Source of the DNA: Ceratopteris richardii
Taxonomy: Eukaryota > Streptophyta > Polypodiopsida > Polypodiales > Pteridaceae
Direction: 5' to 3'
DNA: 64,000 nt
Assembly: GCA_020310875.1 (NCBI GenBank)
Contig: MU260052.1
Coordinates: 146,001-210,000 of the forward strand
This document shows, in pieces, positions 23,327-37,047 of the stretch. A program made the translations under genes and the position numbers. The notes beneath the pieces are model-generated. The model had not been told where the DNA came from and ran no database searches. It saw only the letters and a list, made by a program, of their open reading frames with translations. Position 1 is the stretch's first letter; each line of letters opens with the position of its first letter.

Positions 23327-23779
23327 TCAACCATTCATAGAAATAGTAGAAAATGCTTGAAGTGGGAAACTGAGATTCACAAACTTCACGAATATTTATA
23401 GGCAGAAAGTTTTGTACACGTGGAAGAGAGTTACAAACTTTTGATTTGATGTATCAACTGTGACCAAAATATCATAGAATTTTGTGAAGCCAAAAATATT
23501 TGTATCTTCAAAATCATTTCTCTCTTGGAAATCTAAAGATTGTGTGGTGTGCAAAAATATATTTTTTTGTATGAAAAGAAATTGTTCACTCAATACCAGA
23601 ATTTCCATCACTGTAGCAGCAGTTTTAGAGCATATCTTCTTAAAAAAAGCATTTTTTCATAGGATTAAAGGAGACAAGAATGTTATATATTTGTACACGT
23701 GGAAAAGCCCTATTTGTCAATTTTCTTAAATTTTCATTAGCAAATAGCCCCTTTTCAGGAATTTTTTGCCCTAATGATG
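23327..23779. other. Flank of block copy 2, no gene seen
   Basis: The sequence parallels 19528-19970 of copy 1, including the TTTTTTGCCCTAATG edge near 23775. Nothing else recognised. Confidence 0.4.
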
Positions 23780-24120
23780 AGCCCCATTTCTCGCATGGTA
23801 TAATATTCTAACAGTATCCCAAACATCTTTTGTTATCTTGTAGGATTCAATTTGAGCCAATTTGGAGACAAAGTTATGAATGCATGTGCTTATGCATCTC
23901 TATTATCCCAAAAAAGTTGCTCTGTAGTAGGTGCAATAATAATCGCACTAGGACTAGGAAATTGAAGATCATTATCTTCAATACCATCTGCATCACCTTC
24001 AATCATTGTATTTACAGGTGTGATAGGAAGTTTTTCAACACCATACACAATATTGCACAAACCTTTTCTATCAATATATGATGCATTATGTATGCCTACA
24101 ATGGGTAATTAGAACCATCC
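23780..24120 (-). pseudogene. Possible copia gag remnant
   Basis: On the minus strand a weak copia gag-like pattern is readable: a W..RDA.AHAFI.LS segment followed by a K..W.T. pattern, with stops. It could be the N-terminal half of a gag. The match is by eye only and short. Confidence 0.3.
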
Positions 24121-27100
24121 AATGTATCCTAAATAGCCAACATATAGAATACATCACTACTTTCAACCATGGCCAGTGACTAAATACCCTGATGTAGAAA
24201 ATTGACCATATCTCAAAAATTTGAACAAAAATGCCTAGTCCAAATCTGCTAGACTTGTAGAAAATGTTGAGCCGCTTATACTCACAAACTAAACATGTAC
24301 ATGTGTTTGGTATAAAAAGACAAAATTTCCCATAGAGTCACTTTGATAGTGCATTTGGAGGTTGAAATGAGCTCAAATGAGAATTTGGGCACCACATAAC
24401 AAATCTGTTTTGAACTCCTTATCGCCTTGAGTATGCTCAACAAGTATCATGTGATATTGAGAACATGATCGAAGGGCTGTCAACAATGCCCTATCCAAAG
24501 TGGAGACATCACAATGGAATGCTTTAAATGATGAGTGAAATGACTTTTTTCTAATCCTAGTATCCACCCAAAGATATTGCTAACACTTCTACTTGCCTAG
24601 ATTGCAAAAAAAGAATGAAAAAAATGAAAAAAGAGCTTCCACCTACCTTCTTGCAAATATGTGAATCCAATAACAAGATGATGGATGGTGCACCTCTCTA
24701 GCAACGATAGTGTTCGATGTAGATGTGTGCACAAAACACATGTACAAAAATTGTGTGAAGTGATCAATCCTCATCCACAATTTTGGAGATGATGTCAATG
24801 GTATGGAGACACGCATGTAGAATGTGCATAAGAGAAACCATGCACATGCATACACACCCACAACCATACAAGCAAGCTTCTCTCACAAGAAAGAAGATGA
24901 TAAGAAACTCATATAGATTGATGCAGAGGAGCAAGAAGAAGCATACAAGCAAGTGTGAGTTCACTTATATAAGCCTTTTATAAAAAATGTCCATGTTCAC
25001 ATGCTCATGTCTATCCCAATTAAAAATAGGTGCCAGTTATTGAAACGATTTCCCACAGTGGATTGTCTCTGTGGATGGTGTCACATTTCCCATATGTACT
25101 TGTTTGTGTAGACCTCCAAAAAATGTACAGAACTAAAGACCATAGAGTATGAGTTCATTGTATTCAGGTTTCACAAATGGGTGGTCTCAATATAGTTTGT
25201 AGCTTACCATACCACTATCTGTTTTATTAGAACAAATATATACAAGAGTGGTAGGCATCCATTTGGCTTCTCACATAGACACTAATCATAACAATCTGTA
25301 ATAATCTCCCATGAAAGTCCAATATGGCTGATATGACCTAGGGAGAAAAATAAAGAATGAAAAAGAATATTTGAATATGAGTATATGACCTATACATCCC
25401 ACCTTATGGTCATGTTACACAATGTATAAGAGACTGTGTAGTACAAGATCAAGTGACTCCTGAATCTTAAGTATAATTGAGCTTCAAAAAAAATCAAAGA
25501 ATAAGTTATACCTTGATATGCATGGCTAAATAGGAAGAACTACATCCCTTGGAAAATTTATTTGCAAAGTTTAATCTTTGAAATCTTTCAAGGTATTAGC
25601 AAACTATTAGTTCTATTGAATCAAGAAGTTTCTTAATTGATAAAAAAGAAGGATATGTGTTCATATATGATTGTTGTGCATTGGTTGAATCAACAAAAGA
25701 AGCAAGATCCTTTTACTTTAAACTTATGCATCCCAAGTGGGATTGTAAAGAGATGTTTAAAGTACATAATTAGCAAAGATAGATTAACCAATAACAATAG
25801 TTCTTGTTTCAAACTCAAGATAAGATATAAATGAATAAATATCACATATAAATGGAATTTCATGTTACAATTTCATGATGTATGGGCAACCATATCCTAA
25901 GGTGATACTTATCCTTTATTTTGACACTAATAAAGTGAATATAAATCAATCAATAGAGCTTGAGAATCTTTTCCAAAAGTCTAGATTTATTTCCAAGGAT
26001 CATTCAAGAGGTGCAAAGAATTTCAAGGTGAATCCTTCGATCATGATGTTGATTACTTAGGAGTAGTCAAAACTCAAGTACTTGAATGATGAATTTTCCA
26101 TAGCAATGTGAAAATAAGCATTTCTTCAAGTTAGCTAGACAATAAAGAATTCCCCAGAAAGTCCCTAACCATCGATAGTGGCACTTAAGTCAAATGATTG
26201 ATATAACCCAAAGGTGTAAAATGTTGAAGAGATTATTAGTTTTGGCATCTAAAAGGCATTAGTAGATTCTTAAGCTTGAGTTGAGCTTTAGAAAGTCAAA
26301 GAGATCCTAAAGATAAAGTCTAAGTCTTTATCTTTGTCCCACTGTCAACAAGAATTCATCAAGCTTGGCAAAGCTTGTCCAAGAAGTTGTGATTGGAAAT
26401 ACTAGCTATTTCACCCAAGTAGTGGTAATAGGCTTCATGAATGACTCAGAAGATTTCCCTTGTTTAGCATAATGATCCTAAGTAGGATTAAAATTTGGCA
26501 CAAAATTTTCCAAAATAATGCATAAAGAGCTAAAAGGGTATAGACACACTAGATGTGTGGCCTAAAAGTTCTTTATAAGATCTAGTAGGTGTAAAAACAA
26601 GAAATATCACCTTGGTCTTTTCTCTCAAAGTTGGTGTCAACAAGTGTTAGAGAAAGGATCATTGTGAGAGCATTCTAAAGACATATATAGAAGGAAAAAA
26701 ATCAAGATGTATTTCTATGGATTAGAGAAAGTAACCACGCATATCTGAGAATGAAATGATAACACCTTGTGAGAACTTCTCTTTGATGGCAAGAAAGAAA
26801 GCAACTCTTGATATATAGAAGGCACAAATCAAGTTATCCTTTTTTTGGGAAGATGCATAGAGTTAATGTACTTAAACCACTAAAAGAAAGGATAAAGAAA
26901 TGAAGGTGAGTTTTATTATCACATTGTGATTAAAATTGAAACCTATAAAGTCTCATCAAGTCAAATATTTGAATCAAGTTTAGGCTCAAAGATAAAGATC
27001 CTTTCAACCAAGGTTAGATAGACTAAGTTAATTTGAAAGCATCAAGTTCCTAGTGTAACTTGGTGATGTTAATCTCTTGAATAAAATTAATGCATAAGAA

Positions 27101-27249
27101 ATGCATTCAAAGAGAGGAACTAGGAGATTGAATAAAGAAAGTATTAATTTTTTCCTAATGAAGCATAAATTTTTTGACTAAAGAAGAAATTTCATCATTT
27201 GAAGCTTCTTGGGTCCACACACTGATGTTGGATACGACATTAATGTCCA
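24121..27249. other. AT-rich region, no gene recognised
   Basis: Only short, stop-rich frames. The right part probably includes the decayed 3' end of copia element D, but no RNase H or LTR could be recognised. Confidence 0.4.
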
Positions 27250-30247
27250 GTGGTTGGATGATGTTTTGTTTTTACTCCACGATTTTTTTATTTAACTCTT
27301 AAAGATAAATAAAATGCTTCAATAGCTTGTTGAAACAGATCTGTGAAAAGTTGCAAACCTAAGTCACAAAGAGTTTAACTCTATTTATATTGAGCATCTT
27401 AGAACTTTGAACTGGTTGCACATAGTCTTGATTTTTTCTTCCCACTTTTCAAATCCTTTGTTCTAACCTAGAGAAAGTATCTGATTCATTTGAGTAAAGG
27501 TTAGGGCTAGATGGTTGAGATAACTAAATCAAACATCCCTTATAGATGTTTTGTGCGGAACCCATTTGATCTTCAGTGGTTGAGATACATATACCTCTTG
27601 CTTGAGATATCCCTTCAAAAATACGCATTTTCCATCGATCTAGAATATAGGCCACCTTTTATGTGCAACCACTTCAAGTATTAGGTGAATTATAGTCATT
27701 CAAGGTATTGGTGCAAATGTATGTTGGAAATCAAATCCTTCCATTTTTAAGAAGCCTTGCACAAAAACCAAGCTTTGTACTTCTCTAAAGTACCATCTGA
27801 TTTGTAATTTGCTTTCTAAGTCCACTTACTTCTAATTAACTTTTTTGTTTTTGATAGATCAACTAGCTCCCAAGTGTCATTTTTTGAGTATGTTATAATT
27901 CAACCAGCTCTAAAGTGTCATCTTTTAATATGCTATCATAAATCAAACATCTCTCAAGTGTCACTTTTTAGTATGTTAATAAATCAAACAATCCCCAAAT
28001 GTTATTTTTTAGTATGTTATCATACTGAGCCTTCATTTCCACTCTCCACTTGAGATCTTTAAGTACTTCACCTATAGTTTTGGGTTCTTTTATTGATCCC
28101 ATGATCTCAACCATAAGAACCATATTGACAATATGATGTGGGGCTCTTTGTTTCTCTCAATCCTCTTTGATCTATGTAGCCCATCTGAAGATCACTCTCA
28201 AACATCAACTTGAGGGTTACGATCATCAAAGAGCTATTATGTCCAATTTCATAGTGGCTTATGTTGAGTGAAAGCTATAAGATGGGTTTTTGGTGAAGGA
28301 ATCTCATTATTTGATGTCTCCTCCTCTTCAATATTGGCTTGTATATGAGGAGGCACAAGGTGAGTTATTTATCTAATTGATCATATAGAGGGTTATTCTT
28401 TTTTATCCACTATGTGTTGTCCCTCATTAAATATCACGTCACATTTGACAATAATCTTCTTTGCCTCTAGATCCCTTAGTCTATATGCTTTAAATACTTT
28501 ACCCTAAAAAGACACATTTTTTTTATTTTTTACCCTAACTTAGTTTTTGTTAATCCAGCTACGTGTGCATAACAAAAATATCCAAGAATTTTGAATGCAC
28601 AATGGATGGTTTTTTATCAAAGTTCTTGAAGAGTAATATCATGCAGTGCCTTTATGTAGCTTCTATTCGAAATGTAACAACTTTAATAAATGTTTTTGCC
28701 CAAAACAAAATATGCATCTTGAGTTTTTAGCATGCACTGGGCCATATCAATTGCTATCCTATTTCATCCCTCAATAATGTCATTTTATTGAGGTGCATGA
28801 GTTGTAGTATGTTGCATCTTGCTTATATGAGCATTGTAGTAGAGTATGAATTTTGTCAATAAGAATTCTCCTCCTCGACCAGTACAAAACTTCTTTAGTT
28901 TTCTATTTTTTTAATTTTCAAAAATCTTGCATCACATACGAAATTTTTCAAAAGCATCACCCTTTAAAAAAATAAAATACACCCACATCTTTCTTGTATA
29001 ATTGTTGATAATTTGAAAAAAATAGAGAGATCCTCCCAAAGGAGTAGAAAATTTTCCACATAGATGAGCATGTACCAATTCTAGAGGATCTTGAGCTCGA
29101 TCACTGCTCTATTTTAGGGATTTATTCCATCCCTTCTTGAACATCATGCAAGCTTTACATGGTTCTTCAATATCTAAAAATGCAAGAAAATATGGTACCA
29201 AGAAAATAAGCTTTGAAAATTGTGAATCCAAGATGCCCAAATCATTAATGCTAAAGTGTACTTGTGTCTTTTTCTTGTACAACAATGAGGGTTCTTAACT
29301 CATACACATTATCATTTTCCACTCCTTTTACTACAGTATTGTATGTTCCATGAAAATTTTTTGGCACCATCTACTATGGAAGAAACTGATAACAAATTTA
29401 TTTTTAGTGCAAAAACATACAAAACATAAGAGAATTTTCTTTCAATGCTAGTGGCAACAACAAAAGTGATGATTCTAAGGACATTTGGAGTGGTTTCCAA
29501 CCCGTACGTTGACACGTTTTAGTAGAAGCATTAATGGAATATACCAATCCTTCTTGTTGTTCATGTTTCAAGATGCTCCAAAATCGAATATCTAAGGTTC
29601 ATCCATTGAGCTTGGGGAGATATTCATACCTCCTCTATGGAAACCAATAGTTCAAGGTTTTGTATTATTTGCAGATTCCCTATACTTTTGTGTGCATTTG
29701 AGAGTGTCATTTCTATCATCAGCTTGCTTCTTCCTACAATTTTTGATAGCATGACCCTTATTCTTGCAATAAAAACAACTTGTGGTGAGCTTCTTCTTCT
29801 TTGGCTTCTTCTTTGAACTAAGAAAAGAGATTTTTCCCTTTGCATTTGTTGAAACTTCAACATGGTTTGAAGCTTCCTAATTCTTTAAACACATTTCTTC
29901 TTCTAGAATCATTGTAGAAAACTCTTTGACTGTAAGAGGGGAGGGTCTAACCTAAGTGTTACGGTAGTAACCAATCCATCATATTTTACAGACAAAATTC
30001 AAACACACTTGCAAGCCAATTCTTGAGGTGTTATTACACAAACAACTATAGCTAGTTGATCTTGTAAACATTTGCTTTGTTTTATGAAGTATTCCCCCTT
30101 CTCTAACTTAGAGCAATTCTCGCTTGCTAACGGATTTTAAGATTTTGAATCTAAGTGTGATTCTAGGTATTGTATTGGAGAGATATTATGCCCCAAGCTT
30201 CATGTGCCTTAGTAGTGTCTTAAACTATAGTATGCACATAATCACTT
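27250..30247 (-). pseudogene. Ty1/copia element D, gag to RT, heavily decayed (left part)
   Basis: Read on the minus strand from right to left: a gag segment (LEKGEYFIK.SKCLQDQLA near 30100); a CCHC zinc knuckle CFYCKNKGHAIKNCRK (about 29735-29785); a protease region (YVLYVFALKINLLSVSSI near 29420); a GAG-pre-integrase (CKACMMFKKGWNKSLK near 29140); integrase (FCTGRGGEF near 28880); and RT (FAPIP, then GYLK.EVYVSQP, 27540-27700). Stops and frameshifts are frequent. The gag is cut at 30247 by element B and continues at 47673. Confidence 0.75.
30243..30247. repeat. Target-site duplication of element B, left copy
   Basis: CACTT here and at 47673-47677 flanks element B. A perfect 5-bp duplication is what integrase of Ty3 elements leaves. 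Confidence 0.93.
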
Positions 30248-30875
30248 TGTTGCTCTAGCACAATGGTAAGAACCACGTTAAGAAGCTCCACCTCCTTAAT
30301 GTCAATCCGCGGAAGAGATAGGAGTGATATGAAGTGAGAGTGACGGTGAGAAGCATAGAGATGCACACACACATATACACACACTACAAAGAGACAAGCA
30401 AGACACAATGGAAGGTGAGAAATCAACTCTATTACTCAAGAACACTCTTACAAGCTCAAAATAGCTCTAAGCTCTTCTCTACTCACACAAGCTAGCCCCA
30501 AAAATGAGCTCTCTAGCTCTTTTTATAGTTTCTAGACTAGTTTTGACCGGTTTCACATCTAGTGACCGGCATAGTTAAAAAATAGGTCTTATATGCTATT
30601 TGAAAGGGTAAACGGTGTCTAAAAATAACCAAAATTGATATGCTCATTCTACCTAAGCTCCTCAAGCTTGAGGACTCCTCGGCTTGCACAAAATGGAGCT
30701 AGAAATTAAGAAAAGGGTTTTTCTATGTTACATATGTTACAATAGTGATAAAAATCAGTGTTGGAGGTTTTTGAAAAGTATTTTAAAACATAATCTTTGA
30801 AAAATTGATTCGACTGACTCCCTGCTCTGCCTTTACATGCTTCCGCGTCTTCTATGCCTCTGGCTACTGCCAACA
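30248..30875 (-). repeat. 3' LTR of element B
   Basis: Direct repeat of 47025-47672. On the minus strand it opens TGTTGGCAG and ends GAGCAACA. A TATAAAAAG box lies at 30519-30527. It lacks a 20-bp stretch present in the other LTR. Confidence 0.95.
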
Positions 30876-30895
30876 CCCCTCTCCCTCTCGCTTCT
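30876..30895 (-). promoter_or_regulatory. Polypurine tract (element B)
   Basis: On the minus strand AGAAGCGAGAGGGAGAGGGG abuts the TG of the 3' LTR. It primes plus-strand synthesis. Confidence 0.9.
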
Positions 30896-33800
30896 GTCAT
30901 CCTCGACAGAACCTTGTTGTGCGGTCTGTCGGATGTAGTTCTGTAGTAGTTCCTGAGCGAGGGTGTGTTCTGATATTCGAATGCCTCGGGCCAAGTCTGC
31001 CTCGAGTTTCTCGCAATCAATTGGTTGCGGTTCATCGCGTGGTGGGAGTCGATAATGTGTGGAATAAACCATCTGTTCACAGGCGAATAGCTACAATAGG
31101 TGGGTGGGCCTACTGATGAACACTTCTGAATGGTATTCCCAAAAACCGGTTGTGAACATTTCTTCGAAGGTTTGCTTGTAGCACGCCGGTAGGTATTTAA
31201 TTCTGCAATGCCAGGCATAACACACCCGTAGCGATGGTGTTGTACTCATATCGTATGCAAGATCTAGATTGCCATGCTCGAAGCCCAGGGTGTTTACATG
31301 GGGTGCCTTGATGCGTCTGAAGACTTTAAAAACCATTTGCATCATGTCAAAGATTTTGACAGTCATGTGCACTGCTATATCGTCCATGTGTTTCAAGCGA
31401 GGGAGCCAGTGACGAATCGTGGCCATCATGTATCCCACTGTCGGTAGTTCTATGGGTGGCTTGAAATATGGGTAATTTAACCAATCCTGGCACTGCTTGT
31501 TGTTCTGTACTTTAATAGCAAATGCTATCCAGGAGCGGCGACGTGGCACTGGTCCCCAACATGGGTTGTATTTCAAATGTAGTGGTGCCTTTACCCAAGT
31601 ACTCATCATCTCAAGATATTCTTGTAAAAGATCTTTACGCCACTCTGGTTGATAAATCTCACCTTGCCGCGCATCCAGTGGCAAATCATCAGGCTCAAAC
31701 TGAGTAGCGTGAGATGGTTTCTTGCCTGTTTCTTTCTCTATGGCCAACCGATACTCGGCCATTAGCATAAAATACGGTTTGTATTGTAGCTCATGCCCTG
31801 ATATGTATCTGCGAGGGGCCAAGTGAGCGAAGTAGGGCGATTATAAAATTCTTTCCTCAATCATTGCCATTGCGTGCAACTACACCTCTACTCGTGCTGA
31901 GTGGGTGGTTCCAAGCTCTTCAACTGTCTTCATCCATGCGGGGGTTGGAAGTTCATAAGTCATCTGGCCTTCAGACGTGACTCGTCCGCCTGATATGGGT
32001 TGGGGCTCATAGGCCTCTTCAAAGGTTTCTTCCATCGGAATGGTTACATTTTCTTCATCGGCTGGGAGGTGTGGTGGGGAATCTGGCCTTGGTGGTGCTT
32101 CATATATAGCTATCCATGATTCAAGAGTTGATACCTGGGCCCGTAATGCATTGAGTTCCTCTAGGATGTCAGGAGAAGGGTTCGCAAGAGCTAGTAATCC
32201 TTGTGTTGCAGGTGCTCTGAGCTGGAGTAGTTTATGATCTTCCTTTAGCTTCTGATATTCTTTGTTCATTCGATCGTATTCATCGAGCAACCTGATGTGA
32301 TCCTCGAGCAACATTTTCATTGATTCGGAGGGCACTACTTTGAACCGGCTAGGACTTAATGGTTAGTCTGGATGATCGAGAGCAGCTTCTAAATTTTCTC
32401 TGTTTTGCTCTTGTAGCCGCTCGTTCTCTTTCTTTGCTGCTGCTAGGTGTCTTATGAGTAAACCCATGTTCTGTGTAAGCGTCACATTGCGAACTGTCTG
32501 GGCCCTTAACAAATTGTCAAGATCAACGGTGGCCTCTTTGGTTTTCTCTTCACTTTCTACTTCCAATTTGTGGTATGCCTCGCGTAATTCTTGGTACCGA
32601 GTATTCAATGATGCATTCTCAATCGACAATGAATTAAGATGCGACTGCAAATTGTTGGTTGTCCTCTGCAGCTGCTGATAATTATTTCCAAGAGATGTGA
32701 ACTCATCTCTTACTTGCGTCATACACGTGAACATCTCTCAAAATGCTGTGTCTATGGTGGGTGATAATATTAATGGTGTGCTAAGTGAAGATGCAGTGGG
32801 TGTAGATGCAAAGGGAATGGGGAATGGGGGTGGGAAAGTGGATGCTGTGGTGATTGTGGAAAATATTGGTGTGCTTAAATATTATGGTGCCACAATTGAA
32901 GTGAGTGGAGGTGCAGTGGGGGGTGATATATCCATATCGCTGGATGTGGTGTCGAGTGCCATGACTGTGAATAGTGGTGTGATCGTGGGTAAGTGTGTGG
33001 GTGTAAATACAGGGTTTACAAAGGTGGACGAGTAATTTACAGAGGGGTTGTCTTGGACGGCTTGGTGGAAAGGGGAAAGAGGGGTTACGGTGGGTCGGGG
33101 AGGTGAGACTGGGGAGAAGGTTAATGGAGGTGGGAATGGGAAAAGGGGTCTTGGAGGTGTGGGGAAGGATGGAAAAGATGAATGGAGAAATGGGTTGGAT
33201 AGAAAGGTGGATGTGTTAGGTGGTAGACTAGGTTGAGTGGGTGCGGGAATTGTGGGATGAATGGGCATAAGGACGACTTCTGCTACTCCACCGGAGAAGG
33301 AAGATGTTGTTATGGGAGAAGGAGGGTGTATGGGGGAGCGATTGGGGTGGTCGATACTTCGACGACTGTGGTGGTATGTACAACGGTAGTATGGGGTGCG
33401 GAGTCTACGAGGATTGCTTCTTCTGCCAAAGAGCTTTCAGGGACAAGACGTGCTTCCCTGGCCTATTCTAAAGACTGATCGGCGATGGGTACCCGAATGT
33501 ATTCACCAGGTTTGGTTAGTAAGCGGATTCTGCGGGAGTCATACTGCGGTAGTGGTTTTCTCTGCAAATACCTTAAGGCTTCGGTGGGCCCAACTGATTT
33601 GACAAGCTCTCTGAAACCTCTGATATATACTTCTTCGAACCCGCCCGAGACAAGCTCCTGTTCTATAAGTGTTTGGCTCTCTTCGTCAGTCAATTTCTTG
33701 CGCGCCCAAACCTTTTCCATAGTACGGTATAACTTTTTAATGGCCAGTGTATAAGCTGCTGCTTCGAAGGTTTCGTCTTCGTGTGTGCTCGTGTCACCTT

Positions 33801-34010
33801 GGGTGTCAGTTTGTTGTCCTTGTTCGTCTGTTTGCACATGTTCTTGGGATTCATGAGTTCCCTGACTGGCTTCGTCATCGCCGTCATCTTCATATGTCTC
33901 TATTCTTTCCTCTTTAGAGCTAGACACTATTTGTCCTTGTGGTTGATCTCGCGGTGTGGTAGGGTAGCTGGGCCTTTCATATTCCTGAGAGAAGGTCTGG
34001 CCTTCTGTTC
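30896..34010 (-). pseudogene. Extra 3' ORF (ORF3) of element B, coiled coil plus PVPRRRSW domain
   Basis: Minus strand, between the truncated pol and the 3' LTR. Visible parts in order: an acidic N-terminal region (33927-33463); a proline/serine/threonine-rich stretch (about 33400-32880); a coiled coil in two pieces (32734-32363 and 32335-32050); and a C-terminal domain (31822-30896) with GPVPRRRSW (31529-31552), DWLNYP, VFKVF and QTFEEMFTTGFWEYHSE. The final residues are basic and run close to the polypurine tract. Breaks are a stop at 33463, a frameshift and stop in the linker, a stop near 32363, and a TAG near 31091 after which the same frame runs on. The C-terminal domain and the order of parts match ORF3 of element A. 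No recognised family. Confidence 0.75.
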
Positions 34011-37000
34011 TACTGGTGGTCTTTCACAACAAGCATGGCATTCTTTACACAACTTGTAGACATCTGCTTCCATTGAAGGCCAATATACTCCTAGTCTATG
34101 CAGAGTCTGTAATGTTCGATGTTTTGAATGATGTTGCATCATTGCACCTACATGTGCTAATTGCAACCAATTTGCATGTTCTGATTCATCTACACAACAA
34201 GCAAGAATCTTTTGATTATCCTGTTTATATATGCTTCCTGCTATGATTTGATATCTTTGAGATTTGGTAATCTCTCCTTCTTTGATCCTTACCCTAGGAT
34301 TCTTGGGTCCATATGTGAGAATAGGGACTATAGGCTTAGCCCATTCTGGTGCTATCTCAAGGTTAAACAAGTATGCATCGGGTAATTCATCCACTATTCC
34401 TTGAGGAGCTTCTCCTGAGGTTAATCTTGAAAGGTGGTCAGCTCTGAGATGTGTCTTTCCTTTCCTAACTACTACTTCAAAATCGTACTCCATGAGTAAT
34501 AGAAACCAACGTATCAATCGTCCTGTGTTACATGGCTTGTTGCCTAAGTACAATAGTGCTTGATGATCTGTAAAGAATTTGAACTTATTTGCCAACAAAT
34601 AATGTCTGAATTTCTTTACTGCATAGATCATCCCTAATCCTTCTCGTTCTGTCGTGGTGTAATTTCTTTCTACTGCGTTCAATTGTCTGCTCGCATAAGC
34701 TATGGGGAGATCTATGTTACCTTCACTCGTGGGTTGTGCTAACAAGCATCCTATGGCGTAGTTGGATGCATCCACATGTACATGGAATGGCTTACTCCAA
34801 TCTGGGGTTGTCAATATAGGTGCTGAGCACAAACGTCATTTGAGTTCGTTGAATGAATTTTCACACTCGTCTGTCCATTCAAAATTGGTCAACGGAGAGT
34901 ACAAAGGCTTGGCTATGATTGCATACATGTGTATGAATCGTCTATAATAACCGCAATGGTCCATAAATGCTTGTACCTCTTTCACGTTAGTTGTTCTAGG
35001 TAATTCTGCAATTACTTTCACCTTTTCTTCGTCTGTAGAGATTCCATTCTTTGACACAATGTGTCCTAAAATTTTGCCTTGTCTGACCATGAAAACACAT
35101 TTTTCTGGGTTCAAAAAAACCTGATATTCTTGACATTTGTCAAACACTTTCCTTAACTCTGGGATATGTGTCTGTCTGACATTTGAATGTGCACATAAGT
35201 CATCGACATAAACTTCCAAATTCTTGCGTAAGAACTCCTTAAAAACATGACACATGAGTCGCTGGAAAGTGGCAGGTGCATTTGTTAAGCCAAAAGGCAT
35301 CACACGAAATGCAAATATGCCCCATTCAGTGGCAAAAGCCGTCTTGTGTTGGTCTTCTGGAGCAATGGCTACTTGATTATAACCTGAGAAACCATCAAGA
35401 AAGCTGTAAACTTCCTTGCCCGCAACTCTTTCCAATAAGTGTTTTGTGATAGGAAGAGGATAACTGTCTCTAATCGTGGCGGCATTAACTTTTTTAAGGT
35501 TAATACACACACGCAATTTTCCATTCTTCTTGGGCACAACCACAATGGGGGATACCCATTCGGTATGCTCAATTTCGTAAATAAATCCTGCTTCTATCAA
35601 GCGATCTATATCCTCTTTAATCTTCGCAGCGTAATTATCATTGTACGTGTATGGCTTCTGTTTCGTAGGTTTTGCATCTGGAGTCATAGGGATTCTATGA
35701 GAACATATGTCTAGATCTACTCCTTTCAAATCTTTGTAACTCCATGCGAACACATCTCTATATTCGCGCAATAGGGCAACTAATTCTTCTTCTTCTTCTT
35801 CTTCTTTCGTCAAATCATGCCCGATGTATGTACACTTTTCTTCTTCTCCTTCTATGGCTACTATGATTTTCTTGGTTTTCTCTCGGTTATCATATACTTC
35901 TCCCACTTCAACTTTTTTGTTCGGCATTCGTACCATTATTCGTCTGTCTTCTATTTCATATTTCTTGAAGTTCTCAGGAACCTCAAACAAAGATTCTTCT
36001 TCTTCTGGCATGGTTTCTTTCTTCTTTCTTTTCTTGCCTTCACCTTTAGAGGTTACTTGTGTAGCTAACCTCACCTCATTTGTAATTTCTTCGTGGTCCT
36101 GAGGATGAGTTTCTACTTCGTAGAAATATTCTTCTTCTGATGCAAAGGGTGGGTCCATAATAATTGACTCTAAATCAAAATCACTCGCGTCCTCGAATGC
36201 ATCAGTGTTAGGTTCACACTCTTCTAAAACTGAATCACACATGATTGGCTCTATCGTGAAAACTGATATGTCATAGCCATCTTCATCATAGTGTGGTGTC
36301 CATTGTTCTTCATTGATGGCTATGTCCATGGTTGCTAGGATTTCTGCCCAACCATGGGGTTCAAACTCTTCGTCTGGAAATACTACAGGTGCATATGCTG
36401 GGTCTTGAAGGGTTCTCGGATGTTGTTCTGCACCTAAGGTCCTGGCTTCTAACCGTTCTTCTTCTTGTTTTGCAACTTTACACATCCATAGATGAGTGTC
36501 CTCGTGTAACCATGAGGGGTCTGACTCCAAAGAGTGTACTGATTCTGTTTCTACTGGTGTCTTATGGATGGTATTCCATTGTATTGGGGGTACATCTTGA
36601 TGTGAATAGTCTTTAAGATTCACTTTAGTAGTCACTCCTAAATGTTGCAAGTACAAAGAATTAGTTCCCCAATCCTGTACAATTTGCAACTGACGCATGA
36701 ATGGTCGTCCCAATATCATCTCATAAGCATGATTTTTCGCAAAGTCACAAATGGCAAAGGTATGCTCAAACTCCACACCACAAGTGGTGAGAGATATGCG
36801 TTCTAGTAAGCCTAATGGTTTTTCTATGTGTCCATCAGCCATTTGTAGCTTCATCTTGGTAGTTCTGAGTGTTGGCTTACCCCAACGTTTCCATAAAGCG
36901 GTGGTAGCGATGGCTACTCAGCTCCTGAATCTAAGATGGCTTTCGTGGTGTAGCCCTGATGAGTTATTGGAAGATAAGTATTACCTTCCTCTCTTCACTT

Positions 37001-37047
37001 ACATCTCTGATCTTTTCTACTGGTATCTCTGGTACCTTCTTATGTGA
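33927..37047 (-). pseudogene. pol of element B: PR, RT, RNase H, one H2C2
   Basis: Retropepsin has AILDSGA near 36925, then a one-base loss shifts the frame; ILGRPFM is near 36700. An acidic linker follows. RT carries FLDGFSGYNQ (about 35405) and EVYVDDLCAH (about 35200). A TGA near 34836 lies between RT and RNase H. RNase H (HVDASNYAIG, about 34770) leads into an H2C2 domain (VYWPSMEADVYKLC, about 34090-34030). Pol then stops at 33927. There is no integrase D,D-35-E core anywhere in the element, so B could not integrate on its own once this was lost. Two frameshifts lie at the gag-PR boundary. Confidence 0.88.

Noticed and set aside
31900-33300. Plus-strand frames opposite ORF3 of element B as an antisense gene
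   Set aside because: They are complements of proline-rich and coiled-coil coding sequence, with no independent motif.
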